Shown: positions 34,796-45,435 of the stretch, in pieces
Layout: every line of letters starts with the position of its first letter
Numbering within the stretch: position 1 is the stretch's first letter
Origin: Mesostigma viride
Taxonomy: Eukaryota > Streptophyta > Mesostigmatophyceae > Mesostigmatales > Mesostigmataceae
Length of the DNA: 64,000 bases
Assembly (NCBI GenBank): GCA_009746045.1
Contig: RPFO01000819.1
Span: 684,382 to 748,381 of the forward strand
Direction of reading: 5' to 3'
Program-made: the position numbers and the translations under genes
Notes under the pieces: generated by a model
Seen by the model: the letters and a program-made list of their open reading frames with translations, nothing else
Databases searched by the model: none
What the model was told of the DNA's origin: nothing

Positions 34796-35991
34796 TTATT
34801 ACTCACTTTTCCGCAGCACTACTCATTGCTTCCGGCATTATCGCCAACAATCGTTTAGCCGCACCGAATACCATCGTTTCCGGCGTTAAATTCATTCCAA
34901 GACGGAGGCACTGGCTGGAGCCCCGGCTCAGGCGGGAGATCCGGCGTTTGAATGAGGTGACAGTTGCGGATCCCAGGCATTATAGTATCTCCGAAGCCAG
35001 GCTTCGTGTCCGTTTCCTAGTACAAGGCATCGTATCTCAGACAAGTATCGCAGACAAGGTTTTCCCCAGCGGAGGCCAGGCATCGTATCGCCGCGGACAG
35101 GTTTTTCCATAGCCGAGGCAGGCAACGTATAAATTATTCCCCAGCCGAGCCTGCCGAGGCCAGGCATCGTATCTCCGCGGACAAGGTTTTCCCCAGCGGA
35201 GGCCAGGCATCGTATCTCCGCGGACAAAGTTTCCGTAGCCGACACAGGAATCTTATAAAATATTCCCCAGCCGAGCCTGCCGAGGCCAGGCATCGTATCT
35301 CCGCGGACAAGGTTTTCCCCAGCGGAGGCCAGGCATCGTATCTCCGCGGACAAGGTTTCCGTAGCCGAGGTAGGAATCTTATAAAATATTCCCCAGCCGA
35401 GGCCAGGCATCGTATCTCCGCGGACAAGGTTTCCCCAGCGGAGGCCAGGCATCGTATCTCCGCGGACAAGGTTTCCGTAGCCGAGGCAGGCAACGTATAC
35501 AATATTCCCCAGCCGAGGCCAGGCATCGTATCTCCGCGGACAAGGCTTCCCCAGCGGAGGCCAGGCATCGATACAGTAGCTCGACCTAAACTGTACACTG
35601 TAACCTGATGTGCGTGAGAGGTACGCCGAAGGCATGATGATTGTCTGTCAAGCAACGCCACGCTGTCATCAGTGCTATTACAATGTCTTAAAGAGGTGCT
35701 GCAGGTGAGACAACCGGCTGCTAATAATCTGCTGTAGCGTTTGTTGTGCGAATTAATTTTGCAGGGGACGAATCATTGGTATGAAATGCGGATGCTATTA
35801 AATGGTGACAGAAGCAGACAGGACCTAGACTAGAGGTGGCCAATCTACGTGACATAACCAGTTGTGGCTAGGTAGTAATGGTAGGGTAGCTGCGTCCAGG
35901 TACCTTGGTTTGAAGTTTCTAGTATCGCAGTCTGTTGGGAATCCAGGTTGTTGCGTTTACAGATAGGGAGAATGCTGACGGAGTAGGCACA
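34796..35991. promoter_or_regulatory. Divergent intergenic region of the transposon with tandem repeats
   Basis: This 1.2 kb separates the two divergent genes and should hold both promoters. About 35,015-35,575 is a tandem array of GCCAGGCATCGTATCTCCGC plus GGACAAGGTTTCC units with interspersed ATTCCCCAGCCGAG blocks, more than ten in all. Such an array could be a transposase-binding region or a simple expansion; nothing decides it. Confidence 0.5.
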
Positions 35992-38900
35992 ATGGGCGAT
36001 GACGCAGTGGATCCGGATGTGCTAATGTGGGATGGCAGATTAGATGACGGGTGGGATGCCGACGATCCAGATTACGAATTTTCATTCCACGATGGCGTAC
36101 AGGAACCGCCAACTGAAGCCAAACGTCCTGGCAAGCAGAGATTAGACGCGCTTCGTGAGCAGAAGCTGGCTGCTGTTACGGGCGACATGGCGAAGCGGTA
36201 TTGTTGCACAGAGCAGCGCTGCCTTCACCAGTTTAACAGTTACCTCGTAGACCACAGGACCTGGACAGCCGTGCGCCAGGAATTTTACAGCCATCCTGAC
36301 AAGGCGCGCATGGCAACCCTGGCTGACATCATCCGATCAGGTGGGGTAGGCAGCATTGAGGTGAAGCCCCCCGGCCCAGGTGGTCAGTACCACCACATCA
36401 GATTCAAAAGTCCATTGCATGTGGATGTGCACGTCGACGGCGCCACGCGCACCATCAGCGGGTGTGCGACTGCAATCCGCAAAGTGTTGGGCGTGGAGCC
36501 AAAAACCTGGAACAAGGTGGTGAAGGGGGTCGCCTACAGCAAGCAGTTTTTCGATGCGGTGGACCGTGACACCCTGACCAGTCATGGATTGCCGGGTGTG
36601 TGCCACGAGGAGACTCCGCGCCGGACGCCTGTCGCTGGGCGCTCTAGTGCCACGGAGTACGCTGCTACCTGGATCTGCCGGCTGGTGAGCGAACTGGGGG
36701 ACAGCGACCCCGCCCACCCGGATGTTGCCTACATGGATGTTATCCCCATCACCGACATGCACCAGCTCTACGTGGCCGATGCCAAGCTCGAGTTCCCTGG
36801 AGATGAGTATAATAGAGGCCGCTCGATGATCCTGAAGTACCGGGCGTTCCATGAGGTGTGGACCGCGTTCTGCGAGGGCAACTACTTCCAGGGGTCGCCC
36901 AAGGTCATCTTGAAGACGAGCGCCAAGAACGTCGGGCAGTGCGCGACCTGCGTCGAGTTGCGGCACCTGCACACCCATGCGTCGGACAAAGCACAGCGGA
37001 ACTACATCGCTCATCTCACCAAGGCACACCTCGCCCTGGTGAGGTTTGCGCGCCAATTGTACTGGCAACGGCGCGACTTGGCCCTGCTGATGCTCTTGTG
37101 GATTTCACTCTGCATTGACAAGATTGACCATGCGAAGACGTACTTTCCTAAGCTGGTCAACGGCCCATCCTCCTGGCAGTCCCACGCGAAGAGCATGGTG
37201 CAGTTTTCACTCTTCTGCGTATGCGCGCACGCGTACAAGGCATTCTGGTTTCCCGTCCTGCCATGCGTGCTCCTAGATGAGGGCCTCTCAGGTAGCGTCA
37301 CTGTCACGATGCTGATGCACGTGTTACTATGCATGATACGTGATGCCCCGTGGAGGCGGCTCGGCAATAGAAGCATGCCACGCTGCCTAGTCCTGCAAAT
37401 GGACGGCGGTTCTGAAAACCGCAACTACACAGTCCTTCTCTGGGCGTGGTGGCTCGTCCATGTGGGGCTCTTTGACGTGGTGGAGATGCACCGCATGCGG
37501 CGAGGGCACACGCATGCAGACTGTGACCAAAAGTTCGGGGTGCTGGTCGGGTACATGGACCACGGCGTCGGCGCGAGAGCAAAGAAGTCCAACATATTCC
37601 CCACGATGGAGAGCTGGGAGCAAGCAATTCGAGACGCGTTCCACGGCATCAGCAACGCCACGGTGCCAGAGGGCGTGGATGTGCAGTGGCTGGGTGAGGT
37701 ATACGATGTCCAAGCGTTCCTCGTGTGGCTGAAAGCCTCCAAGTTCGAGAAATGGTGCAGGTCACGCGACTGGTGCGCCGCGGTGGGGAAGGAAGAGTCT
37801 GAGAAAGTAGGGCAATCTATGAAGCCGCACCATGTCGTGTTCTTCAAGGTGGTGGGAAATGACGAGGTGTGGATGGCGTACCGCTTCACCGAGTCAAAGC
37901 GAACTCCATGGCAGCCCGCTGGGGTGCGCGATGAAGACGCGCCGCGGAGCGGCAGGGCACGCATGCACCCCTACAAGCACGACGACGCGGGGAAGCCTCT
38001 GTTCGGGGTCCGCGTGGTGGATCCGGACCTGGTCGCTAATTTGGAAGACACTCCCAAGACGGCGCCACTCGACATGCGCTTTTTTGACAGGGAGCTCGTC
38101 AAGATCCAGAACGCGGTGGCATCCCTGCCCAGCAGCTGGCAGTCCTTCTTCAATGCCACGGACATCCAGCCCACCGTCAAGTTTTTGAAGGAGGCTGAAC
38201 AGTTCCCGGACAAGATGCCCAAGAAGTTGCAGCCTTTGCCATGGCCAACGCGTGCAGAAATCGCAGCAATGCGTGATCGTGAGGCTGCCGCGGCTGCGGC
38301 TCAACCGGCTGTGACCCAAGCGGACATCACAACAGCCCTCATTGACGAGGCGGCGCTCCGGGCAGCGCCGTTGGTAGACCCTGTCTGCCACGATGGTCGC
38401 ACGCGTGCGGAGTGGGTGGAGGAAGACCGCGCGTTTGGGGCCAAGGTGGCATTCGAGGAGCGCCTCAAGGGCGTGCAGGCTGGCTCGCCTGTTATATACA
38501 AGCATCCCAATGCCGACATGCTCTGCAACTCTGAACTGCCATGGACCCCTGTACTGTACGGGGAGGTGAAGGAGGTGCATCAGGGCAGCGAGGAGGGCGC
38601 TGAGCCTCATCTTGAGGTGTACGTGTACCGCGCCAAGCACTTGCGCGACTCGTGGCACCCATGGATACCTGACGTGGCTGTATGGCCGCATCCACCATCT
38701 GCCAACGTGGACCGCCACGTGGTGACCATCCCGGCATCGGCCCTTGTCCTCACCCATTGGGCGCCACCCAGCAAGCGGAAGTCCCTTCCCGTCCGCTCAG
38801 TGTCCTTGGATGCTAAGAAGAAGCTCACCAAGGACAGTTGGAACGCGCTCAAGCTGGTGCCATGTGACGCAAGTCGCCCTGCTATCGACTGGCAAGCGGT

Positions 38901-39367
38901 CTCCACCACAGCGGGTATGAGGCGCCTGACTGGAACACGCTGGGAGGACATTTTGAAGGCGGTGAAGAGCGGCGGGCGCTGCCTGGTGGGGCAAGTCGTG
39001 TGCCAGTGGGCAATCAAGCACGTGCGAGACGAGCATGGCAACCTGGTGAAGAACCAGAAGGAGAGGTTCCATGGCCGCGTCGCGGTCGTCAATACCCAGC
39101 ATGACATGGTGGGCCTATTCTGGGGTGCGCATTGGGAGGAAGAGGCCGTGAGCACCGTGGCACTCCCTGAGCTAGGAGGAGTGATCTGTGCATGCCCAGG
39201 TGTTAAAGTCCCTGAACTTCAGGCATCCGAGATCGCCAGGGCTGAAGACTACCTACGCGCACACGCCGCCGGCGCGCCGGCTGCCAAGCCTACCAACCGT
39301 TCGCGCGCGCGCGCCCGCGGCGCGCAGGCTGCTGCTGCGGAGGAGGCGGGTGGGGTTGACGAGGACG

Positions 39368-39457
<90 letters not shown>

Positions 39458-40282
39458 GTGAGGAGGAGGAGGAGGAGGAGGAGGAGGAGTCCTGAGGAGG
39501 AGGAGGAAGAGGAGGGGGAGGATGACGATGAGGACGAGGATAAGGATGATGATGATGATGATGAGGAGGAGGAGGAGGAGAAGGACCGCTCACGCACATG
39601 CACCCGCGGCGCGCCGGCTGACAGGGCTAAGAACCGTTCGCGCGCGCGCACCCGCGGCGCACAGGAGGAGGAGGAGGACAAGGACGAGGAGGAGGAGAAG
39701 GACCGCTCACGCGCACGCACCCGCGGCGCGCCGGCTGGCAGGGCTAAGAACTGTTCGCGCGCGCGCGCCCGCGGCGCACAGGAGGAGGAGGAGGACAAGG
39801 ACGACGAGGAGGAGAAGGATCGCTCACGCGCACGCACCCGCGGCGCGCCGGCTGGCAGGGCTAAGAACCGTTCGCGCGCGCGCGCCCGCGGCGCACAGGA
39901 GGAGGACGAGGAGGAGGAGAAGGACCGCTCACGCGCACGCGGCGCGCCGGCTGGCAGGGCTAAGAACCGTTCGCGCGCGCGCGCCCGCGGCGCACAGGGG
40001 GAGGAGGAGGACGAGGAGGAGGAGAAGGACCGCTCACGCGCACGCACCCGCGGCGCGCCGGCTGGCAGGGCTAAGAACCGCTCGCGCGCGTGCGCCCGCG
40101 GCGCACCGGAGGAGGAGAGGGAGGAGGAGGAGGAGGACCGCTCGCGAGCATGCGCCAACGGCGCAGAGGAAATCGAAGAAGAAATGCCGCGTGGCTTGCG
40201 CCGCACGCGGGCAAACAAGGCTCAGGTCTTGTCGGATAGCGACAGTGGTGGCGAGGCACCAGCGGAGGCATTGGAGGCGTGA
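35992..40282 (+). CDS. DUF7869-like protein, candidate transposase of the 10.1-kb element
   Basis: First ATG at 35,992 (MGDDAVDPDVLMWDG); open to 39,495, 1,167 aa. An N-terminal Cys pair region (RYCCTEQRCLHQF), a Gly/His segment and SGCATAIRKVLGVEPKTWNK precede CATC (C317, C320). Then CIDKIDHAKTYFPK (D376, D379), QMDGGSENRN (D471, E475) and GHTHADCDQKF (D510, D512) follow in the order I remember for DUF7869 proteins (IIDGMDQ, LDN..EN, GHTHEDIDQ). Aspartates spaced this way suggest an RNase-H-fold DDE nuclease; that is inference, since the family is uncharacterised. A basic/acidic tail (NRSRARARGAQ) meets a GAT/GAG run where the frame changes. The same RSRARARGA repeats continue in another frame to a stop at 40,282, so the original protein was probably about 260 aa longer. 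Confidence 0.75.
39369..39490 (+). repeat. GAT and GAG triplet run at the frame change
   Basis: About 29 GAT codons (polyAsp) then nine GAG codons (polyGlu), ending in the TGA at 39,493. The downstream repeat arm is open one frame away, so a non-triplet indel near 39,490 is likely. Confidence 0.85.
39590..40140 (+). repeat. Coding repeats of Arg/Ser and Glu blocks
   Basis: Six units of DRSRARTRGAPAGRAKNRS plus RARARGAQEEEE, about 100-120 bp each, with lengths in multiples of three. They extend the C-terminus of the DUF7869-like gene in the shifted frame and resemble charged nucleic-acid-binding tails. Confidence 0.75.
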
Positions 40283-41900
40283 TCGTCTTGGTCTTCAATC
40301 AGCACGTGGTAGTAGTTTTTTTTTTTGTCGCCGTGCAATTTTGCTTTCTTCATATGTGATGTGTGCCATGGACATTTCTCCGGCTGGCTTTCTGCATAGA
40401 TCTGACACGTATTGGATTCACTGGCAACATATCTTGTATATTACCATATACAATTGACAATGTGTGTTGTTCTTGTCTTTATCCTGCTGTTGCGGCTGTT
40501 ATATGCTGTTGCGGTTGTACCACTGTCCTGAACTCATTCCCTTCGTGCCATTCACGCTACCGTGTTTGCTACTGCCACTTATGCTCCGTGGTTGCCCATT
40601 GCGATTCCAGGGATCATGGATGGGGCCAGTGCTGAGGAGGGGGGTTGCACGTGGAATACGTCTCTGGTGCTGCAAGCATTATTAGCTGCATCTTCACGTG
40701 TCGCTGTTTTTTATTCTTGCACATCATGGCTGGTGGGGCCTGCGGGGGGCTGGGCTCCGACATATTTTGTGGCATATATGCCAAACCATTATTATGTTTC
40801 ACCGTTACTTCCCTCCCACCTGCCTCGGCCTTGTGTGCCAGGCAGGGGACGAACCGGTTTTACTGACATGCGTGACTGAAGCGGTGTCGGGACGTAGTAT
40901 TCCACAGGGAGTGGCAATGTCTCTTCGAAGCCACTGGGTTAGATCAGATGCCCGGGCCAGGGTTGCATTTCCAGGCCTGTATGGCTGGCTCCCCTGCATG
41001 GCTAGCACTTGGATCTCCCAAATTTGATCAGTCAACTGATTTGATGCTTTGACAACTACAATGAAGTTATAATGGCTGGGTCACCAATGATGTTATGACT
41101 CGTTGTCATCACTGCAAGCAATGTGCTATAGTTGCTGCAACCCTCGCGCACTTGCAATGGCCATTGAACATGCGTTAAACCACTATGCGCCAATTTGCTC
41201 TTGCCGCGTGCCGTAACTGCCCGAGTGCCACGGTCTTACATCATCCTTGCTACCGGTGCTATTGCGGACACACTCGTGATTCATGCACTGAACCGTTGTT
41301 TGCTTCTGGCACTATTGCGTTTTTATAAACCGCGTAGCTAGCTAGCTGCTGCCGTCGCCATTAGGCGGGGCGATGATGCTCGTTGCCGCTCCTTGATTCA
41401 ATTGGTGCCCACTGCGGTTGCTCCCAAGTAGCATCCATCTTTGGTTCAGTTTGTTGTGATCAGTCGAGACGCATGGGAGCTTGATCCAACACATGCATTG
41501 TTGGTATATAACATACTCCGCAAAGCCGCGAAGCCGCGACCCTGTGCGTTAGCTAGCAGACCTGGCGGCACCTGTGATCCTAATACATGGCATAATCCCG
41601 CGTGCAAACTTTGCCGGACTCAGCATGGTCTCTCCACTGAATTGATATTGATACATGCATGAAAGATGTTTATTTCAGCCAGACAATGAATTATGAATGC
41701 ATTATATGTATTATAATCATAGGATCTCAGCATCTTCAATCATGATGCCATGTCGGAGACAGTGTGTATAGCAAATATGCATTACAGCATGGAATACTTT
41801 CCTTGAAACACAAGCGCTGATTAAAATTTCTTGACAAAACTTGTTAAAACATATTCTGAAATGCTCCTGGCATAAAAAAACCATGTTTGCCAACTTTTCA
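40283..41900. other. Non-coding right arm of the 10.1-kb element
   Basis: No ORF with family resemblance. A T10-12 run lies near 40,317. Likely 3' UTR and transposon-internal sequence up to the right end. Confidence 0.5.
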
Positions 41901-41954
41901 TTTAGGACACTTCTGATGCCTTCCGCAATTTGTCCTAATCCAGCGCAACCACTC
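41901..41954 (-). repeat. Right terminal inverted repeat and subterminal block
   Basis: 41,924-41,954 is the inverted repeat (reverse complement starts GAGTGGTTGCGC). The TTTAGGACACTTCTGATGCC block at 41,901-41,920 is in the same orientation as the block at the left end. Confidence 0.85.
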
Positions 41955-43105
41955 TCGTGGAGGTCTCACCTGCCTGCTGGTCGAAGTGCTTGACGATGAC
42001 ATTGTGGCTGCGCCGCGCGATGTCGGCTTGGAACCTCGCGAAGGTCGAGGGCTTGTTGCTTGAGTTGTGCCGAGATGGTGGAGGTGGTGGAGGTGGTGTG
42101 CTGCTTAAGCAAGTCCGCCCAGGTGGAGGGAGCATCGCCGGCCGGGCCAGCAGGCGCCGGCTGGGCGGCGAGGTCCTTCACCGCCTGGGCGGTGAGGCCG
42201 GCGGTGTCATGCAAGCTCTCAAGGGCGTTGGCGGTGGCTTGAAGGCGGTGGTCGAGGTCGAGGAGCTGGGCTTTGATGTCGGCAGTGGAGGCGGAAATGG
42301 CAGTGGAGGTGGAGGCGGCGGCGGTGGAAATGTGAGGAAGTTCAGCAGTCAGCGTGCCGCCGATTGCTGCTATGTCGGCAGCAAGGGGGGTCACGTGCTG
42401 CTGAAAGGCTTCCGTGAGGATGGAACGGAATGCGGGGGCGGAGATGGATGGAGCCCAGATCTCGCCGTCAGACTTCTGGAGAAGAGAGTTGAGGACGGCG
42501 CCGTTGGAGTTGGGGGCGGGGACACCCGAACATCTGGCTGATGTTGTGCCAGCGTCGGCCGTCGTCGACGAGGAGGCGTCCAGTGGCGTGGAGATGGAGG
42601 CACAGGTCGTAAAGCGAGGCGTAGTCCCCGAAGAAGATGTGATGCATAGCCTCACTCGGAGAAATGGTGGTCCAGTCGTAATCATCGACCTGGAAAGGTT
42701 GGGGCCGAAAGCGCGGTTCCGAGAAGCGTGTTTCCGCCCAGCGTGGCCCTCCAGTTTTGTCGGCGGGGCGGGCGCGTTTAGGGTCAGGCGATGCCGATGG
42801 CGAGGCATTGAGGCCGGGAGGTTGCTGGGCGACCACCAGTGCACGACTAGTGTCACCGCTGCCTGCCGGATCTGGCGAAGCGGCAGCCTCAGCTGCCGCA
42901 TTGTTGAAGGCGAGCGCATCCGCCAAACTGCGTTGCGTCGACGGGCGTTTGCTCGTCATATATTGCGTTTTAGATTCGGAAAATTATATCAGCATGTGCG
43001 TCTTAGAAAGACGAAGCGATAGTGATATTCACGACTAAATTCGGTGCTCAAACGTGAAAGTTATGAGCTCCGACAGCCATGGCTACCTCGTGGCTCGTGG
43101 CTCGT
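41955..43105 (-). mobile_element. LINE C, 5' part with ORF1 N-terminal portion
   Basis: Minus strand: 5' UTR matching LINE B (CTCATAACTTTCACGTTTGA near 43,060), then ORF1 from 42,959 (MTSKRPSTQRSLADALAF), with basic DPKRARPADK, AAIGGTLTAELP and a coiled-coil stretch LLDLDHRLQATANALESLH. Frameshifts occur near 42,500 and 42,060. The reading reaches HNVIVKHFDQQAGETST at the insertion site of the 10.1-kb element. Confidence 0.85.
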
Positions 43106-43134
43106 ACATCCGTCAGCCATGCATATTGGCTATG

Positions 43135-43260
43135 TCGTGGCTCGTGGCAAGGGCTCTGTGGCTATGTGCTACATATACTCCCAACGGAGTTATGTTACAA
43201 TTCAATTCAATTCAATTCAATTCAATTCAATAGCTTAGAGTTAGCTTAGTTCGATTACGC
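43135..43260 (+). mobile_element. LINE 3' end with (TTCAA)n tail
   Basis: Plus strand carries GTGCTACATATACTCCCAAC and GGAGTTATGTTACAATTCAA, ending in a short (AATTC)n array at 43,199-43,230, followed by fragments of the inverted tail (TCGATTACGCGGCTTCGCCC). Confidence 0.6.
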
Positions 43261-43280
43261 GGCTTCGCCCACCTCCACCC

Positions 43281-43588
43281 ATTAAATTAAATTAAATTAA
43301 ATTAAATTAAATTAAATTAAATTAAATTAAATTAAATTAAATTAAATTAAATTAAATTAAATTAAATTAAATTAAATTAAATTAAATTAAATTAAATTAA
43401 ATTAAATTAAATTAAATTAAATTAAATTAAATTAAATTAAATTAAATTAAATTAAATTAAATTAAATTAAATTAAATTAAATTAAATTAAATTAAATTAA
43501 ATTAAATTAAATTAAATTAAATTAAATTAAATTAAATTAAATTAAATCAAATTAAATCAAATTAAATTAAATTAAATTAAATTAAATT
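43281..43588. repeat. AAATT pentanucleotide satellite, about 61 copies
   Basis: 308 bp of almost pure ATTAA/AAATT pentamer with two C substitutions near 43,550. It joins two oppositely oriented LINE 3' ends and looks like an expanded LINE tail. Confidence 0.95.
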
Positions 43589-44095
43589 ATAACATGCCTC
43601 CGTTGGGAGATCATGTAGCACATATTCCTTGATGGATGGTGGAGTGGAGAGAGCCGCGTAATCGAACTAACCTAACGCTAATCTACCTAGTCTAGAAAAA
43701 TCCTAACTACCCTACTCATCAAAACGCCTCCTCCTCTTGGGGGGAGGTGGCTTGCCCACAGGGTCGGGCGTGTGAGCCTTGACAATCTTCTGCCCCCACG
43801 TCTTGTTCTGCATGGCAGTCCAAAGAAGGGAGAGAGAGTGGATTAAAAATTAAAATTATAACATGCCTCCGTTGGGAGATCATTAATTAGAAACATAACT
43901 CCGTTGGGAGTACATGTAGCACATATCCCTGAGAAGGGGCATATGGCTTTTAATACATTCTGGGCTACTTCCTGCAAGGGTGGGAATGTAAGCGACCCTT
44001 GCTCTAGGTGCACCAGGGCACCTGCACCCTCATAATCTTCACACTATGCCCAGCTAAGGGGAGTATGCCCAGCTAATGGGAGATCATGTAGCACA
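43589..44095 (-). mobile_element. Two stacked LINE 3' tails
   Basis: 43,589-43,850 is the ORF2 end and 3' UTR of the CTCCGTTGGGAGATCATG tail type. 43,870-44,065 is the other tail type (GAGAAGGGGCATATGGC, GTGGGAATGTAAGCGACCC), as at 31.1 kb. Both point the same way. Confidence 0.65.
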
Positions 44096-45360
44096 TATTC
44101 CATGATGGATGGGTGGGGTGGAGAAAGCCGCGTAATCGAACTATCCTAACTTCTAAGCTATCTATTCTAGAAAATCCTAACTACACTACTCATCAAAGCG
44201 CCTCCTCCTCTTGGGGAGAGGTGGCTTGCCCACAGGGTCGGGCGTGTGAGCCTTGACAATCTTCTGCCACCGCGTCTTGTCCTGCATGGCAGTCCAAAGA
44301 CGGGAGAGAGAGTGGATGCAGTGCTCAAACTGGGCTGGGACCACTAGGTCGTCCAGCAACATCTGGATGTAGTTCGTGACAGTTTTCCCTACCCTTTTGG
44401 GAATGCCCTTGGGGCCAGGCCAGGTCAGAATGTGTCGCCCTGGCTGGCCAAGCCGCCGGCTGGGGGCCGGACAGACCAAGGGCGGTGTCGACCTGGCTGG
44501 TGCGAGCAAGGTGTCCTACAAATGCTATCCTACGCTGCCTAATCTCGTCCGAAATACGAGGCATACCATGATACAAAGACTCTGATGACGGGCGCTCGGA
44601 AAACCCTACGTTAAGGGCCTGTCGGAGCATCCTGTAAACCGTGCCGTTGAGCCTAGCTGCCAGTTTGGGTGTGATTGTCCACGCCTCGGCGCCATACGTG
44701 AGCACCGTGAGGACGAGGACCTTGAAGAGCATGCGCTTGCGGTGCTCGCCCAGGCCCTTCGAGCGCCAGTAGGGGTTGAGCGAACGGAGCCTGGCCCAGG
44801 CCAGGCCGATGCGGGTGTCCACATCGTCTGCAGTGTCAGGAAGCCAACCCCCCAACAGCTTGAAGCGATCGCGGAACGGGACCTCCGTCCTGTCGCGCAG
44901 GCGCGGCAGCGGTGGTGTACTGGAGGCCCCAATCACCATCGCCTCAGTTTTGACACTAATCTCCAACCCCACTGCCCGCGCCTCCAGGCCCAGACAGTCC
45001 AGCCAGGTCTGAATGTGCTCGGGGCTCGCGATGAGAGTGGTGTCATCCGCATAAATCAGGTCGGCAAGGCGGTAACCAGGTCTAACCCGGCCGTGCTCTT
45101 TCTCGTTAAGGATGTCCAAGCCTGGCTCGAGAGAGTGGATGCGGTATTCAAACTGGGCTGGGACCAGTAGGTCATCCAGCAACATCTGGGTGTAGTTCGT
45201 GACATGTTTCCCTACCCTTTTGGGAATGCCCTTGGGGCCAGGCCAGGTCAGAATATGCCGCCCTGGCTGGCCAAGCCGCTGGGGGCCTGCCAGACCAAGG
45301 GCGGTGTCGACCTGGCTGGTGCGAGCAAGGTGCCTACAAATGCTATCCTACGCTGTCTAA
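44096..45360 (-). pseudogene. LINE D ORF2: reverse transcriptase and C-terminal part, rearranged
   Basis: The longest intact stretch (45,185-44,325) reads YADDTTLIASPEHIQTWLD (catalytic YADD), AVGLEISVKTEAMVIGAS, TADDVDTRIGLAWARLRSL, VLVLTVLTYGAEAWT and IRQRRIAFVGHLARTSQVD, the palm-thumb and connection region of a LINE reverse transcriptase. A segment of the ORF2 end at 44,304-44,545 is repeated in the same orientation at 45,131-45,358, so the apparent ORF start is a junction artefact. Endonuclease and motif A are missing. The 3' end points to 44.09 kb. Confidence 0.8.
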
Positions 45361-45435
45361 CCTCCACCCATCCAGCAAGGAATATGTGATACATGATCTC
45401 CCAACGGAGTCATGTTATAATTTAATTTAATTTAA
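45361..45435 (+). mobile_element. Plus-oriented LINE tail with (TTTAA)n
   Basis: CATGATCTCCCAACGGAGTC then TTATAATTTAATTTAATTTAA: the opposite orientation to the adjoining LINE D pieces, and a fourth example of a pentamer tail. Confidence 0.65.

Larger units (their letters stand above)
31824..41954. mobile_element. 10,131-bp two-gene DNA transposon, DUF7869-type
   Basis: Bounded by 31-bp inverted repeats with one mismatch, each starting GAGT(T/G)GTTGCGC and containing GCGCTGGATTAGGACAAATT. It is flanked by a TCG duplication (31,821-31,823 and 41,955-41,957). Just inside each end a TTTAGGACACTT(T/C)TGATGCC block lies in direct orientation, sharing TTAGGACA with the ends. Cargo: a minus-strand PHD-like/polyQ gene (34,795-32,553) and a plus-strand DUF7869-like gene (35,992-40,282), divergent around a tandem-repeat region. 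It sits inside LINE C ORF1. Excision in silico, leaving one TCG, restores the LINE frame with no length change against LINE B. I do not know a described superfamily with these ends and this gene pair. Two-gene structure and 3-bp duplication recall PIF/Harbinger, but neither the ends nor the proteins match what I know of it. Confidence 0.85.

Noticed and set aside
36337..37068. Antisense ORF of 243 codons within the DUF7869-like gene
   Set aside because: Shadow of a high-GC coding frame; no independent motif.
42468..42959. A host gene for a Ser/Ala-rich protein
   Set aside because: Aligns with ORF1 of LINE B from the 5' UTR onward; it is LINE C.
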